This document shows, in pieces, positions 7,098-15,130 of a DNA stretch of 33,178 nucleotides (position 1 is the first letter of the stretch; every line of letters begins with the position of its first letter). A program made the translations under genes and the position numbers. Below the pieces are notes generated by a model. The model was given only the letters and a program-made list of their open reading frames with translations, was not told the origin of the DNA and ran no database searches. Origin of the DNA: an uncultured bacterium (GTDB lineage Bacteria > Planctomycetota > UBA1135 > GCA-002686595); contig CALCXM010000043.1 of assembly GCA_937905825.1 (NCBI GenBank), forward strand, positions 1 to 33,178, read 5' to 3'.

Positions 7098-8591
7098 CTA
7101 GAGCTTTTCCGTGGTGAATGGCGAGGCCGGTATGCCCTTGGCGCCGTAGAGGGTGCACTTCGGGGAGTTGCTCCAATTGAAGCGTAGGCCGGCGGGTGTT
7201 GTGTCGGCGGGCGCGGTGACGATCACCTTGGCACCGCTCGTCTTGGCTTTGGCCGCGAGCCAGTTGCCCTCTTCGTCGAGCACCTCGAAACCGCTGAGCA
7301 CTTCGCCGCGCTGCTTCAATGGGCCGTACGAATGACTGAAGCTCACCACGACATTGGCGCCGCTGAACTTGTGGGATGCGTACAACGGACCGGAGACCGG
7401 GCGCTGCATGCCGTACAAGCTGCCCAGGGCCCAGTTCGCGAAACGGTGGCCGATGGCCTGCTTGTTCCAGGGGTGTATGTTGCGTTCTTGACCTATGTCG
7501 AGGGCGATCACCATACCGGTGTTTGGCTCCTTCAAGGTTTGGCGCATGGCCTCGCGCATCTCGGGCCACTTCTCCCCTTCCGCGGGGATCGCAAAGTTAG
7601 GCAGTTGAACCCACGCGAAGGGGAAGTCCCCCTGGCCCCAGCGGGAACGCCAATCGCGGATCAAGTTGGTCAATTGGTCATGGTAAAGCTCGGGATTCTT
7701 TGCGTTGTTTTCTCCTTGGTACCAGACGACTCCCTTCATGGTGTACGGAATCAAAGGCGCGACCTTGCCGTTGAAGAGTCCCGCCACGTTGCCAACGCGC
7801 AAGTGCATTTCGAAGGAACCCCGGGGGCGTTGTAGCTTGCGTTCTTCACGGGTTGCGTCCGGGTGTTGCTTGTCCCAACGCGCCACCCGTTCCTCGAACT
7901 CTGCGCGTTCCCGCTCCAGGTCGTAAGCCTTGAACTCCTTGTCATCGGCGCGCGCAAAGGGAGCCAGGCGCGGGTGGCTGTATTGGACCTCCGCACTGGT
8001 CCAGGATTCGATGCGCGTACCACCCAGAGAAATCTGAATCAGCCCAACGGGAACATCGAGAGTTTGGTGCAGCTCGAGCCCGAAGAAGTACAAGGCCCCT
8101 GAGAACTCGTTGGTGAGCTCGGGAGTGGAAGCCATCCAGGAACCAGCTCCTTCCCATTCGGGTTCGCTGGAGTGCCAAGAACTCTGTTGATAGAAACGCA
8201 CATGGTCGCGGGCCTTCAAATGCGCTTCCGTCGGACGGCAGCAGCCCACGGGCAAGCCCATGTTGGATTGTCCAGCACCGATCCAAACCTCACCAAACAG
8301 CACGTCTTTGAATACCAGGGTGTTGTTGCCCTGCACGCGCACGACTTGGGCCGGTCCCACGGGCCGCGGGTCCATTCGTAGGATCCAGTTCCCATCGGGG
8401 CCAGTCGTGGCTGTTCGCTGCTCCTCACCGATAGAGACGATGACGACTTCGCCCTCATCGGCCCGACCCCAAATGGCCACGGGGGTGTTGCGCTGAAGAA
8501 CCATGCCATCGCTGAAGATGGCAGGCATTTTCACTTCGGCAGAAGCGAAACTGCTGAAGGCGACGAGGGCGACCAGAGTGCGAAGTACCAT
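7098..8591 (-). CDS. Sialate O-acetylesterase-like carbohydrate esterase (SASA domain)
   Basis: The 497-residue exported enzyme begins with a signal peptide (MVLRTLVALVAFSSFASA) and a beta-rich N-terminal domain (VKMPAIFSDGMVLQRNTPV), typical of this group. The SGNH-type nucleophile is Ser109 in GAGQSNM. A conserved VVWYQGENNA block lies at about 288-297. The catalytic His is probably His373 in the DIGQERNIHPWNK block. The family removes O-acetyl groups from sialic acids or, more broadly, from plant and algal polysaccharides. With no sialic acid genes nearby, acetylated polysaccharide is the likelier substrate here. Length and motif order fit the family. The C-terminal 100 residues form a beta-sandwich-like region (SGANVVVSFSHSYGPL). 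It is transcribed away from the repeat-rich gap and the glycoside hydrolase. Confidence 0.9.
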   Translation of the reverse strand: MVLRTLVALVAFSSFASAEVKMPAIFSDGMVLQRNTPVAIWGRADEGEVVIVSIGEEQRTATTGPDGNWILRMDPRPVGPAQVVRVQGNNTLVFKDVLFGEVWIGAGQSNMGLPVGCCRPTEAHLKARDHVRFYQQSSWHSSEPEWEGAGSWMASTPELTNEFSGALYFFGLELHQTLDVPVGLIQISLGGTRIESWTSAEVQYSHPRLAPFARADDKEFKAYDLERERAEFEERVARWDKQHPDATREERKLQRPRGSFEMHLRVGNVAGLFNGKVAPLIPYTMKGVVWYQGENNAKNPELYHDQLTNLIRDWRSRWGQGDFPFAWVQLPNFAIPAEGEKWPEMREAMRQTLKEPNTGMVIALDIGQERNIHPWNKQAIGHRFANWALGSLYGMQRPVSGPLYASHKFSGANVVVSFSHSYGPLKQRGEVLSGFEVLDEEGNWLAAKAKTSGAKVIVTAPADTTPAGLRFNWSNSPKCTLYGAKGIPASPFTTEKL

Positions 8592-8638
8592 TTGGAGTTG
8601 ACGGGGCTGGACTTGGATTGACTCGAAGATCTCTGGAC

Positions 8639-8840
8639 CTAGCCTGCTCTATTCATGAGTCCATTCGCCAATAGCCCCAAACCACTCGGCTTCGCCTCGT
8701 TCTCGCTCTCTGACGGCACTTTGCAAATCCTGGCGTCCAGGGCGACCAACAAGGTCGCCTGTGGGGCCAGGCTTCGCAAAGCACCGCCAGAGAGCGAGTT
8801 GGGACTATTGGCAAATCGACTCATGAATAGAGGAGGCTAG
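8639..8840. repeat. 202-bp near-perfect palindromic element (MITE-like or structured RNA)
   Basis: The ends 8639-8661 and 8818-8840 are inverted copies matching at 22 of 23 positions. The symmetry continues inward: the outer 42 bp of each arm differ at 4 positions. The left arm then has an extra stretch of about 21 nt, and the inner arms resume and close on a perfect GGCGACC / GGTCGCC tip with an AACAA loop near 8745. The whole unit could fold into a hairpin of about 90 bp. No transposase is present and I see no clear target duplication. The open frames on both strands here arise from the symmetry. The left end lies about 50 bp upstream of the acetylesterase start. Confidence 0.8.
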
Positions 8841-9053
8841 AGGCCCGGGGTTGTGGCGTTGAGATTCAGGGGGGCGCTTCTTGCGCGCACGATGCTCTCC
8901 GCTGCGCCTGAAGCTGCCAAATCAGGCTCGACATAAGACAGTTGCCGCCGGTTGGGAGAGTGATGGGAGCAACTGCAGAAACTCTCCGAAGGAAAGGGCG
9001 CGAGCGGCCTGCACGAGCGCGGGGCTCTATCCCTTCCGATTCGATACGGTCCC

Positions 9054-9106
9054 CGCGCAATCCCCACAACCCTCCCGGGCTGGCGCAGATTGCGCGAGCT
9101 TCGTAT
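9054..9106 (+). repeat. Diverged 53-nt repeat, copy 2 (possible gene remnant)
   Basis: This is the partner of 6983-7035 (40 of 53 positions identical). The frame that matches runs from a stop at 8961 to a TAG at 9159-9161. It has no credible start, so I read it as a decayed gene end. Confidence 0.4.
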
Positions 9107-9151
9107 GCACTGGGATGTTCTCAGAGAAGACGGAGTGTCGTGGATTCGCGT

Positions 9152-9171
9152 TCATGAATAGAGCAGGCTGG
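9152..9171 (+). repeat. Isolated copy of the palindromic element's terminal box
   Basis: It matches the 20-nt box TCATGAATAGAGCAGGCTAG at 19 positions. The same box forms both ends of the 202-bp element, and a further copy lies at 21350-21369. Confidence 0.6.
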
Positions 9172-9177
9172 AGGCCC

Positions 9178-9324
9178 GGCCGACAAGGGGCGATCCCTCG
9201 CTCGGCTCCCACGAACCGCCCGGCTGCGTTGCCTGAACCCCCATATAGCTTCAACTATGTGGGGAACCCGGCGCCTTGCCAGTCGATCCGTGGAACCCGA
9301 TCGAGAAACCGCCCCTTGTCGGCC
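9178..9324. repeat. Long imperfect inverted repeat upstream of the glycoside hydrolase gene
   Basis: GGCCGACAAGGGGCG (9178-9192) is exactly repeated in inverse orientation at 9310-9324. The pairing extends inward with scattered mismatches to a central hairpin whose arms are CCCCATATAG and CTATGTGGGG. The right end is 22 bp before the ATG at 9347, so a transcript would carry the structure in its leader. It could be a regulatory leader, an attenuator or a small mobile repeat. Confidence 0.65.
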
Positions 9325-9346
9325 AGACCTCTAGGATTGGTGGCCT

Positions 9347-10879
9347 ATGAATCCGACTCAAAGACTGCTCGCCTTGTCCGTCCTGCTTTCGCTGGTGAGC
9401 GCGCTTCCGGCGCCCGAAGAAAGCGAGTGGGCGATCACCACGGAAAACGACTGGAAGGAGAGCATCGAGTCCTCGGAAGGCGTGGTGATTGACCGGGGCG
9501 GGATTTCTCCGGTTGCCAAGTCAGGTAGGGTTCGAACGAAGATTCAATCGTTCAAGAGCAAGCGCTCTGCCAATGCCTTGATAGCGGGGCAGGCGCCGCT
9601 TTGGCAAAACTGGAATCCGATTGAAAACCTTGGTCCAAGCAACCTGGGCGATGCGCCGGTCTTGTTGACGGCAGGCAAGGATGACTACTGGATGTTTGGC
9701 CTGTACGGCGGCGGGCAACCCAAGGGCAAGCAGGGCGAGAACGCTCGTGACGCCTTCGAGCCCAAGGCAGCGGTGCTCGAGGGTTTCGATGCCCCGTTGA
9801 CCACGACGCGTTTCCCAAATCAATTCGACGCCCCCGGTGGGCGCAAGCCCGGCAAGGGCGGCTACCACGCCTGGCAGAGCCGTGACATGCAGACCTGGGT
9901 TCACCACGGCCCGGTGACTGAAGGCTTCTCGCGGTGGGTGACCAGCGCCGAAATGATCGATGGCAAAGCGTTGATCTACTACGACTTTCCGAACGATCAG
10001 GATCCCCACGTCTATGTGGACAGCGACCTGACCGACGGGGAACCCGGCGAGAACATGGGCCTTGCGGTCATGGACCCGTCCCACGGTTCCGACGCCGGTT
10101 TTATCCGTGATCTAGAAGGGCGCATGCACGTCATCCTCGAAGATTGGAGTCCGATCAATGCAAGCAAGCGCTCTTGGGATTCGCCCCTGGCAGCACACGC
10201 TGTCAGCCCCAACGGTCTCGATGGCTTTGTTTTCGGAAACCCGCCTGTCGACAACCGCACCAAGCCCACCGGAGAGATCGCAACGTACAAGCACCCACAC
10301 TGGGTGAAGGAGGATCCCGCTCGCTTCCAGACCAACATTGCAGAATACAACGTCCACGAACCCGAGCAGGAGGCCTATGGGGACTGGGCTGCGATCTGCA
10401 TCGGCGGGCAGTACTACCTGTTCGGTGACTATGATCCCATCTGTGGCCACCAGATGAGTGTGGGCTGGTTCACCTCGTCCTCGATCGATGAACCGTTCAC
10501 CTGGTGTGACCACATCGGAGAGGGTCACCCCGATCCCGACGTCACGTTCGCCGAGGGGCAGTTCTATCTGGCGACGCAGCAAGAGATCGACTACGTCAGC
10601 CCGGGACCGTGGGTTGAGAAGGTCACCGCACGCGTCGGCGTGGACACGGGCAACGATGGCAAGATCGACCACTGGAGCGACTGGGGCGAGCTCAAAGAAA
10701 GCTACGACTACATCCCCGGATTCTCGAAGCAGGTGGCAAGAATCCCCGCAAGCCTGGATCTGTCCAAGTTGCCCGATGGGTTCGGATTTCAGATCGAGTT
10801 CAAGCTCGAAGACATGACCGAGAACAAATCGAAACCGACCATCGAGTCGTTGACGCTTTCGTTCAAGACAGCCGGCTAG
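9347..10879 (+). CDS. Exported glycoside hydrolase, five-bladed beta-propeller type (GH43/GH117-like)
   Basis: The 510-residue protein has a signal peptide (RLLALSVLLSLVSALPA). The body resembles five-bladed propeller glycosidases: WQNWNPIENLG, GDAPVLLTAGKDDYWMFG, GYHAWQSRDMQTWVHHGP, SAEMIDGKALIYYDF and GRMHVILEDWSP. The AWQSRDMQTW phrase is typical of blade edges in GH43-like enzymes that act on plant or algal polysaccharides. A C-terminal beta-sandwich-like part (about 440-510) could bind carbohydrate. I cannot assign catalytic residues with certainty, so the exact family is open. The stop shares the four bases CTAG (10876-10879) with the stop of the convergent lipoprotein gene. AGGA lies 11 bases before the ATG. 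The acetylesterase on the other side of the repeats may act on the same class of glycan. Confidence 0.65.
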   Translation: MNPTQRLLALSVLLSLVSALPAPEESEWAITTENDWKESIESSEGVVIDRGGISPVAKSGRVRTKIQSFKSKRSANALIAGQAPLWQNWNPIENLGPSNLGDAPVLLTAGKDDYWMFGLYGGGQPKGKQGENARDAFEPKAAVLEGFDAPLTTTRFPNQFDAPGGRKPGKGGYHAWQSRDMQTWVHHGPVTEGFSRWVTSAEMIDGKALIYYDFPNDQDPHVYVDSDLTDGEPGENMGLAVMDPSHGSDAGFIRDLEGRMHVILEDWSPINASKRSWDSPLAAHAVSPNGLDGFVFGNPPVDNRTKPTGEIATYKHPHWVKEDPARFQTNIAEYNVHEPEQEAYGDWAAICIGGQYYLFGDYDPICGHQMSVGWFTSSSIDEPFTWCDHIGEGHPDPDVTFAEGQFYLATQQEIDYVSPGPWVEKVTARVGVDTGNDGKIDHWSDWGELKESYDYIPGFSKQVARIPASLDLSKLPDGFGFQIEFKLEDMTENKSKPTIESLTLSFKTAG

Positions 10880-11178
10880 TTCGCCTCGATGCAAGCGTTC
10901 AGGATATCGACCAGGAATCGAACTCCGGCGTGATCCCGTTCTATCGGTTCGGGCTTGTCGTGTTTGTAGGGGTCCACGTACCCCGTGCTCGTTCCGTCTT
11001 GGAGGGGCAAGGCCGAACGTGCCTCTTGAGAGAGCCTGTCGTACTCAGCGGCACTCAAGGGTTCCACGTCGTTCACCGGATTTGGCCGGGGGCCCAGGAT
11101 GCAGGAACAGATCGTGGTCGCCATCAGAATGGTGGCGACTCGCAAGCGAACTGAACATCGAGGTTTGGAACCCATCAT
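10876..11178 (-). CDS. Small lipoprotein of unknown function
   Basis: I chose the paired ATGs at 11173-11178 over an upstream start at 11289, because the signal peptide (RLRVATILMATTICSC) begins there. This gives 100 residues with two cysteines (CSC), one of which is a likely lipidation site. The mature part is short, charged and unrelated to families I know (DVEPLSAAEYDRL, YVDPYKHDKPEP). It ends in ACIEAN. Its TAG stop overlaps the TAG stop of the convergent glycoside hydrolase within CTAG, so there is no room for a terminator between them. Confidence 0.6.
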   Translation of the reverse strand: MMGSKPRCSVRLRVATILMATTICSCILGPRPNPVNDVEPLSAAEYDRLSQEARSALPLQDGTSTGYVDPYKHDKPEPIERDHAGVRFLVDILNACIEAN

Positions 11179-11519
11179 GGAAATCACCGCTGACCGGGCT
11201 AGGGGCCGACTCTGGCTGTTCTCAGCATAGCCAAATAACTGGGATTGCACTGCTCGGATCTCGGCTTCGGGCCCTTGCGGCTCGCGCAAGTCATTGGTTC
11301 ATCAAGGCCCTGCGTGCGGACTACGGAGTCAAGCTTGCTGGCCTGCCCGCAGACTCTCTCCGCAGCGCATGCAGAAAACGCCCTTCGGATCCCATCGCAT
11401 CGACGTTCATGGGGAGAATTCACACCGGATCTGCTCAGTTGATGAGGTCGGCTACAATGTCCGCAGAGACCACTCCACGAACTGCACGCTCCTCCGCTAC
11501 CGAAGTCGTCCAACGCAAT
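11179..11519. other. Divergent intergenic region between two lipoprotein genes
   Basis: This 341-bp region should hold promoters for both directions. The plus-strand frame is open through all of it, but its translation lacks any domain-like pattern and the real gene clearly starts at its signal peptide. A possible -10 box is listed separately. No repeats were seen. Confidence 0.4.
11453..11458 (+). promoter_or_regulatory. Possible -10 box TACAAT
   Basis: It lies 61 bases before the ATG at 11520. It is one of five TA(G/C)AAT hexamers found close to starts in this window. No matching -35 box is obvious. Confidence 0.25.
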
Positions 11520-13106
11520 ATGCTCCTGCCTATCAAACCCTCGGTCCTGGCATTGTGGAGGCTCCAGGTGATTGGCCTGCTCGCACTCGTTGCTCTAGGC
11601 GGATGTCAGCAGTCGCCCGCACGAGCCGCAAGTGACGAGTCGAATCACTCGGATCGACGTCTCGAGGAAACGGAGCCACATGGCAATGCGCTCTCCTTCC
11701 GGGTGCTTAGCCAGGCGACGGGAGAGCACCTGCATGGCATCACCGTGTTGAGCGGTGGCAAGTACGATCCCATGTCCAACCCCTTTCAATTGAAGGATCC
11801 CTACGAACATGGCGAGCGTCACGTGCTTATCGAAGGGGCCTGCTCTCCCATCCTGCTTCCTCCGAAAGCGGATGAGTCTGACTCGATTTTTCTAACCTAC
11901 TTCGTCAAGTGCCCCGGGTTCGCTTGGAAGGCGATCGAGGTCAATGCAAAGAGTGGTGGCGAGCGCGAGGTTCGCTTGGATCCCGGTGGAGAACTTGCAA
12001 TTCAATTCGTTGGAGATCCTGTTGACGTCGATGCGCTTCTTCAAGTGCGGAGCACCACTTCAGAGAACAGGCGCTTGGTCTCTTCTCGGTGGGCGGTGCA
12101 GGACCGTCTCTATCACTATGAAGACTTTCCCATTGGCCACTACAAGGCGACGGTACGAGCCTCGAGTAGCACTGCACCGGATACGATCTTGGGCGAGGTC
12201 GAGTTCGAAGTACGCGACGCTGAATCGACCTCCAAGGACCTGCGAATCACGGCTCACCCAGAACGCAAGCGCCCTCGTCACAGGTTGACCGGCACCATCT
12301 CCGTCCCACCCGAATGGAACTTCAGCTCATTCGATGTGATGAATCGGTTCGATGACCACACTCCAGGATGGAGCGGGTATTCCCACCAGAGCTATGATTC
12401 CAAACTGGTACTTCTAGACGATTCAGCTGGCCTCTGGTCCTTCGACTTTGGACCCCAGCCTGCGGGGCTCAATCGAATCGAACTCTTCACAGACGGCTTC
12501 GAGTTCTCCTATGGCTGGCCCCTCACGGTTGGGCCTGGGGAGCCATTCATTCACAAGCTCCGACTTCCGGCACCGGCCACCGTTGTTGTTCGGCTGGTCG
12601 ATGTGAATGGCGCCGCGCTGCAAGCTCCCGACGAACTCGACTGGGCCCCTCTATTGGACCTCCGTGGTGGGCGCACGACGGTTCAGCCCCAAGCCAACTC
12701 AGCGACCTATGAATTCCGAGCTCCGATCGGGGCCCTGCGGCTCGATACGCGTCGAGGTGAGTACGTCGTTCGCCACGCGACCGTCGAGGTCAAGCCCGGC
12801 CAAAACGAATTTGTCTTCACTCTTCGCAAGGGTTGCCACATCGCCCTGCGACTCTTCGACGGAACCACCCCTGTGCCGCTCTCGAAAAACGTTTCCTACG
12901 ATGAAGTCTACGGCACAGCCAAGGGCGACCTCTATTCCATCGAATGGATCGGCAGGGATCCCTGGGAGCACACGCTGCCCACTCCGGGGAAGTATGCCTT
13001 CAAGCTTGCGACGATCGATGGCTTCGAGCCCATCCCGCCCCAGTTCATCCACCTCTCCGTCGACACACGGGTAGAGCACACTGTCCAACTCATCCGCACC
13101 CACTAA
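11520..13106 (+). CDS. Large beta-rich lipoprotein of unknown function
   Basis: The 528-residue protein opens with a signal peptide and a clear lipobox (LLALVALGGCQQ), so Cys24 is the predicted lipidated residue. The mature part is beta-strand rich with regularly spaced segments: FRVLSQATGEHLHG, EREVRLDPGGELAIQF, FEVRDAESTSKDLRIT, GLNRIELFTDGFEF and VVVRLVDVNGAALQAP. The RVLSQATGEHL and RLVDVNGAALQAP phrases look like carboxypeptidase-regulatory-like (CnaB-type) domains. No catalytic motif was seen. In-frame upstream ATGs (11442, 11457) would put a polar tail before the signal peptide, so I reject them. The CsgG-type operon begins about 300 bp downstream. A functional link is only a guess. 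Confidence 0.75.
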   Translation: MLLPIKPSVLALWRLQVIGLLALVALGGCQQSPARAASDESNHSDRRLEETEPHGNALSFRVLSQATGEHLHGITVLSGGKYDPMSNPFQLKDPYEHGERHVLIEGACSPILLPPKADESDSIFLTYFVKCPGFAWKAIEVNAKSGGEREVRLDPGGELAIQFVGDPVDVDALLQVRSTTSENRRLVSSRWAVQDRLYHYEDFPIGHYKATVRASSSTAPDTILGEVEFEVRDAESTSKDLRITAHPERKRPRHRLTGTISVPPEWNFSSFDVMNRFDDHTPGWSGYSHQSYDSKLVLLDDSAGLWSFDFGPQPAGLNRIELFTDGFEFSYGWPLTVGPGEPFIHKLRLPAPATVVVRLVDVNGAALQAPDELDWAPLLDLRGGRTTVQPQANSATYEFRAPIGALRLDTRRGEYVVRHATVEVKPGQNEFVFTLRKGCHIALRLFDGTTPVPLSKNVSYDEVYGTAKGDLYSIEWIGRDPWEHTLPTPGKYAFKLATIDGFEPIPPQFIHLSVDTRVEHTVQLIRTH

Positions 13107-13354
13107 GCCTCAATCCCCGTCGAGCCGGTGCAGCCGCGGAAGGCCCCGCGCGCTGGCCATCACCCACTTCGTGACTCGCTCACAGATCCCGAACGAGAAT
13201 CACGGGGGTGAGTCTCACTCTCATGGACCAAATCCACCCTGTCCCCAAGGGGTTCAAGAATTGGATTGTGCGCGGAGGTGGACCTGGTCGGTATTGTGGT
13301 GGCGCGGTCCAGAAACAATCTTTGGGAAGGGCGAACTGCCCACGCCCAATTACT

Positions 13355-13360
13355 TAGAAT
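13355..13360 (+). promoter_or_regulatory. Possible -10 box TAGAAT before the CsgG operon
   Basis: It lies 41 bases before the ATG at 13402, in a 295-bp intergenic region that shows nothing else. Same motif class as at 11453. Confidence 0.28.
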
Positions 13361-13401
13361 GGGCCGACTCGATGACCTCTTTTCATTCAGTGGACACTCC
13401 C

Positions 13402-14073
13402 ATGAAAGCACCTCTTCTCGTTCTCGCTCTTCTGGTTTCAAGCGCTTGCCAGGGTTCAGAATCTCACCGGGTTGTGGAGACGCCAACGGTAGAGAGCTAC
13501 CAAAGCAACTACACAGGTCCCAAGTCGGCGCTCACCGTTGGCAAGTTCAACAACACGTCGCCCTACCTGCAGGGGATCTTTAGCGATGGCGTCGATCGTC
13601 TGGGCAATCAAGCCAGGACGATCCTGAAAACCCACCTGACGCAGACCAGTCGATTCGACTTGTACGACAGGGAGAACATGTCGGTCCTCGAACAGGAAGG
13701 GGCGATTACCGGCAAGGGAACTCAGTTGGAGGGAGCCGACATCGTGGTCACCGGGCAGGTCACCGAGTTCGGCCGTCGCAACACCGGGGACAAGCAACTC
13801 TTCGGAATCCTGGGTAGAGGCAAGAAGCAGATTGCTTACAGCAAGGTCTCTGTTCTCCTGGTCGACGCGCGCACGTCACGGATCATTTGTTCGGTGCAGG
13901 GCGCGGGCGAATTCTCCTTGAGCGACCGGGAGGTGATCGGTTTTGGTAGCTCCTCGGGGTACGACTCCACGTTGAATGGAAAGGTGCTCAACTTGGCGAT
14001 CACGGATGCGGTGAACAAGCTGGTTCGAGCTATGGATGCCCAGCAAATTGACTTGGGGGGGGACGCCAAATGA
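13402..14073 (+). CDS. CsgG/HfaB-family outer membrane lipoprotein
   Basis: The protein has 223 residues from the ATG that begins the signal peptide (MKAPLLVLALLVSSAC). Cys16 is the likely lipidated residue. The CsgG pattern is visible: an ALTVGKFNNTS first strand, then ILKTHLTQTSRFDLYDREN, ADIVVTGQVTEFG, SKVSVLLVDARTSRIICSVQGAG and a C-terminal NLAITDAVNKLVRAM helix. In curli systems CsgG forms an oligomeric export pore. Short CsgG homologues like this one, next to DUF4810 and DUF799, make up a widespread lipoprotein operon of unclear function. The stop overlaps the next start (ATGA). No curlin repeats or CsgE/CsgF are nearby, so curli export is unlikely. Confidence 0.88.
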   Translation: MKAPLLVLALLVSSACQGSESHRVVETPTVESYQSNYTGPKSALTVGKFNNTSPYLQGIFSDGVDRLGNQARTILKTHLTQTSRFDLYDRENMSVLEQEGAITGKGTQLEGADIVVTGQVTEFGRRNTGDKQLFGILGRGKKQIAYSKVSVLLVDARTSRIICSVQGAGEFSLSDREVIGFGSSSGYDSTLNGKVLNLAITDAVNKLVRAMDAQQIDLGGDAK

Positions 14074-14432
14074 GCCGCCCTGGACTCGCGTTCTGGATCC
14101 TTGTGGGATTGGCGGGAAGTGCATGTCAAACGCCGACGCGCTACAACTGGGGAGACTATGAGAACTCAGTCTACGCAGTCACGAGCAATGCGGGCGAGGT
14201 CGACGCTCAGGCGGAGATAGCGAGCATCTCCGGAACGATCGAACGTGCGGCGGAGTCGGGGAAGCTCATTCCCCCCGGAATGCACGCACACCTGGGTCTG
14301 CTCTACTCGCTTGTTGGCGACACGGCCAATGCGGCTGCTGCCTTGACGGCTGAGAAGGTGCTGTACCCGGAGAGTTCTGTGTTCATCGATGGAGTCCTCG
14401 CGCGAGCCGAGGCGAATCGCAAGGAGGAGTGA
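14070..14432 (+). CDS. DUF4810 lipoprotein, middle gene of the CsgG operon
   Basis: The 120-residue protein has a signal peptide ending at AGSACQ, with the Cys as likely lipidation site. The mature part shows the DUF4810 signature: RYNWGDYENSVYA near the start, then IPPGMHAHLGLLYSLVGDT, then an EKVLYPESSVFIDGVL end. The HAHLGLLY to EK-LYPES-F stretch is helical and TPR-like, which suggests a protein-protein contact surface. It overlaps the CsgG gene by 4 bp and is followed at once by the DUF799 gene, so the three proteins are probably made together and form one outer-membrane complex. The molecular role of the family is unknown. Confidence 0.87.
   Translation: MSRPGLAFWILVGLAGSACQTPTRYNWGDYENSVYAVTSNAGEVDAQAEIASISGTIERAAESGKLIPPGMHAHLGLLYSLVGDTANAAAALTAEKVLYPESSVFIDGVLARAEANRKEE
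14421..14429 (+). promoter_or_regulatory. Strong ribosome binding site setting the DUF799 start
   Basis: AAGGAGGAG ends 8 bases before the ATG at 14438. The alternative GTG at 14429 overlaps this site, so the ATG is preferred. The site lies inside the last codons of the DUF4810 gene. Confidence 0.75.
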
Positions 14433-14437
14433 CGAAC

Positions 14438-15130
14438 ATGTTCAACCAAAAAGCTACTTGGCTCTGCCGCCTGCTGCTGCCGCTCTTCTGTTTGGCCTGC
14501 CAAGCTCCACCTTATGACTACAGCGCGTACCTCGAGCATCCGCCGAAGTCGATCCTGGTCCTGCCGCCCCTGAACGAGACCCTGGAAGTGGACGCTAGCT
14601 ACGGCAGCCTCGCGGCCATCACTCAACCTTTGGCGGAGCGCGGATTCTATGTGTTCCCGGTGGCCTTGGTCGACGCGGTGATGCGCTCGAATGGCCTGCC
14701 CACCGCGGGGGAGATGCATCAGGTTCCACCCCAAAAGTTGGTGGAGATCTTCGAGCCAGACGCGGTGCTTTATCTCGCGGTGAAGGATTGGGGCTCAAGC
14801 TATCAGGTGATCAGTTCCCAAGCGAAGGTGACCCTGCATGCAACTCTGATCGACGCCCGCAGCGGGATCCCCCTGTGGTCTGGCGCGCACACCGTGGTGA
14901 AAGGATCGGGGGATGGCGGCGGCGGCATCATAGGCATGCTCGCCTCGGCGATCGTCACCCAAGTGGCCGACTCGATCTCAGATCCGTCTCGAGGTCTCTG
15001 CCGGAGAACGGCGAACGAGCTCTTCGCCAATCCCCGTCAGGGGCTGCTGCATGGGCCCTATCACCCGGACTACGAACAAAGCATGGCAGCCGCCGAAGCA
15101 CGCGTCGCCCAGTCGAAGCCGAAAGAATAG
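14438..15130 (+). CDS. DUF799 / GNA1162-family lipoprotein
   Basis: The 230-residue protein has a signal peptide (WLCRLLLPLFCLAC) and a likely lipidated Cys. The family pattern is clear: SILVLPPLNETLEVDA, the ITQPLAERGFYVFPV block, VDAVMRSNGLPTAGEMHQVP, a LVEIFEPDAVLYLAVKDWG segment, YQVISSQAKVTLHATLID and GIPLWSG. In GNA1162 the fold resembles the TolB N-terminal domain, a fold also related to CsgG, and this suggests that the operon encodes interlocking lipoproteins. A glycine-rich GSGDGGGGIIGML stretch precedes a C-terminal helix and HPDYEQSMAAAEARVAQ. It is the third gene of the coupled operon; after it comes a gap of about 320 bp. Confidence 0.87.
   Translation: MFNQKATWLCRLLLPLFCLACQAPPYDYSAYLEHPPKSILVLPPLNETLEVDASYGSLAAITQPLAERGFYVFPVALVDAVMRSNGLPTAGEMHQVPPQKLVEIFEPDAVLYLAVKDWGSSYQVISSQAKVTLHATLIDARSGIPLWSGAHTVVKGSGDGGGGIIGMLASAIVTQVADSISDPSRGLCRRTANELFANPRQGLLHGPYHPDYEQSMAAAEARVAQSKPKE

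Noticed and set aside
8639..8840. Open frames of 61 codons on both strands with nearly the same peptide
   Set aside because: The similarity arises because the DNA is a palindrome. Neither frame has a ribosome site or a protein-like pattern.
11019..11519. N-terminal extension of the large lipoprotein
   Set aside because: The signal peptide and lipobox follow the ATG at 11520; the 167 extra residues have no pattern and overlap the divergent gene.
13402..15130. Curli secretion system
   Set aside because: No CsgA/B repeats and no CsgE or CsgF are present; the neighbours define the DUF4810/DUF799 type of operon instead.
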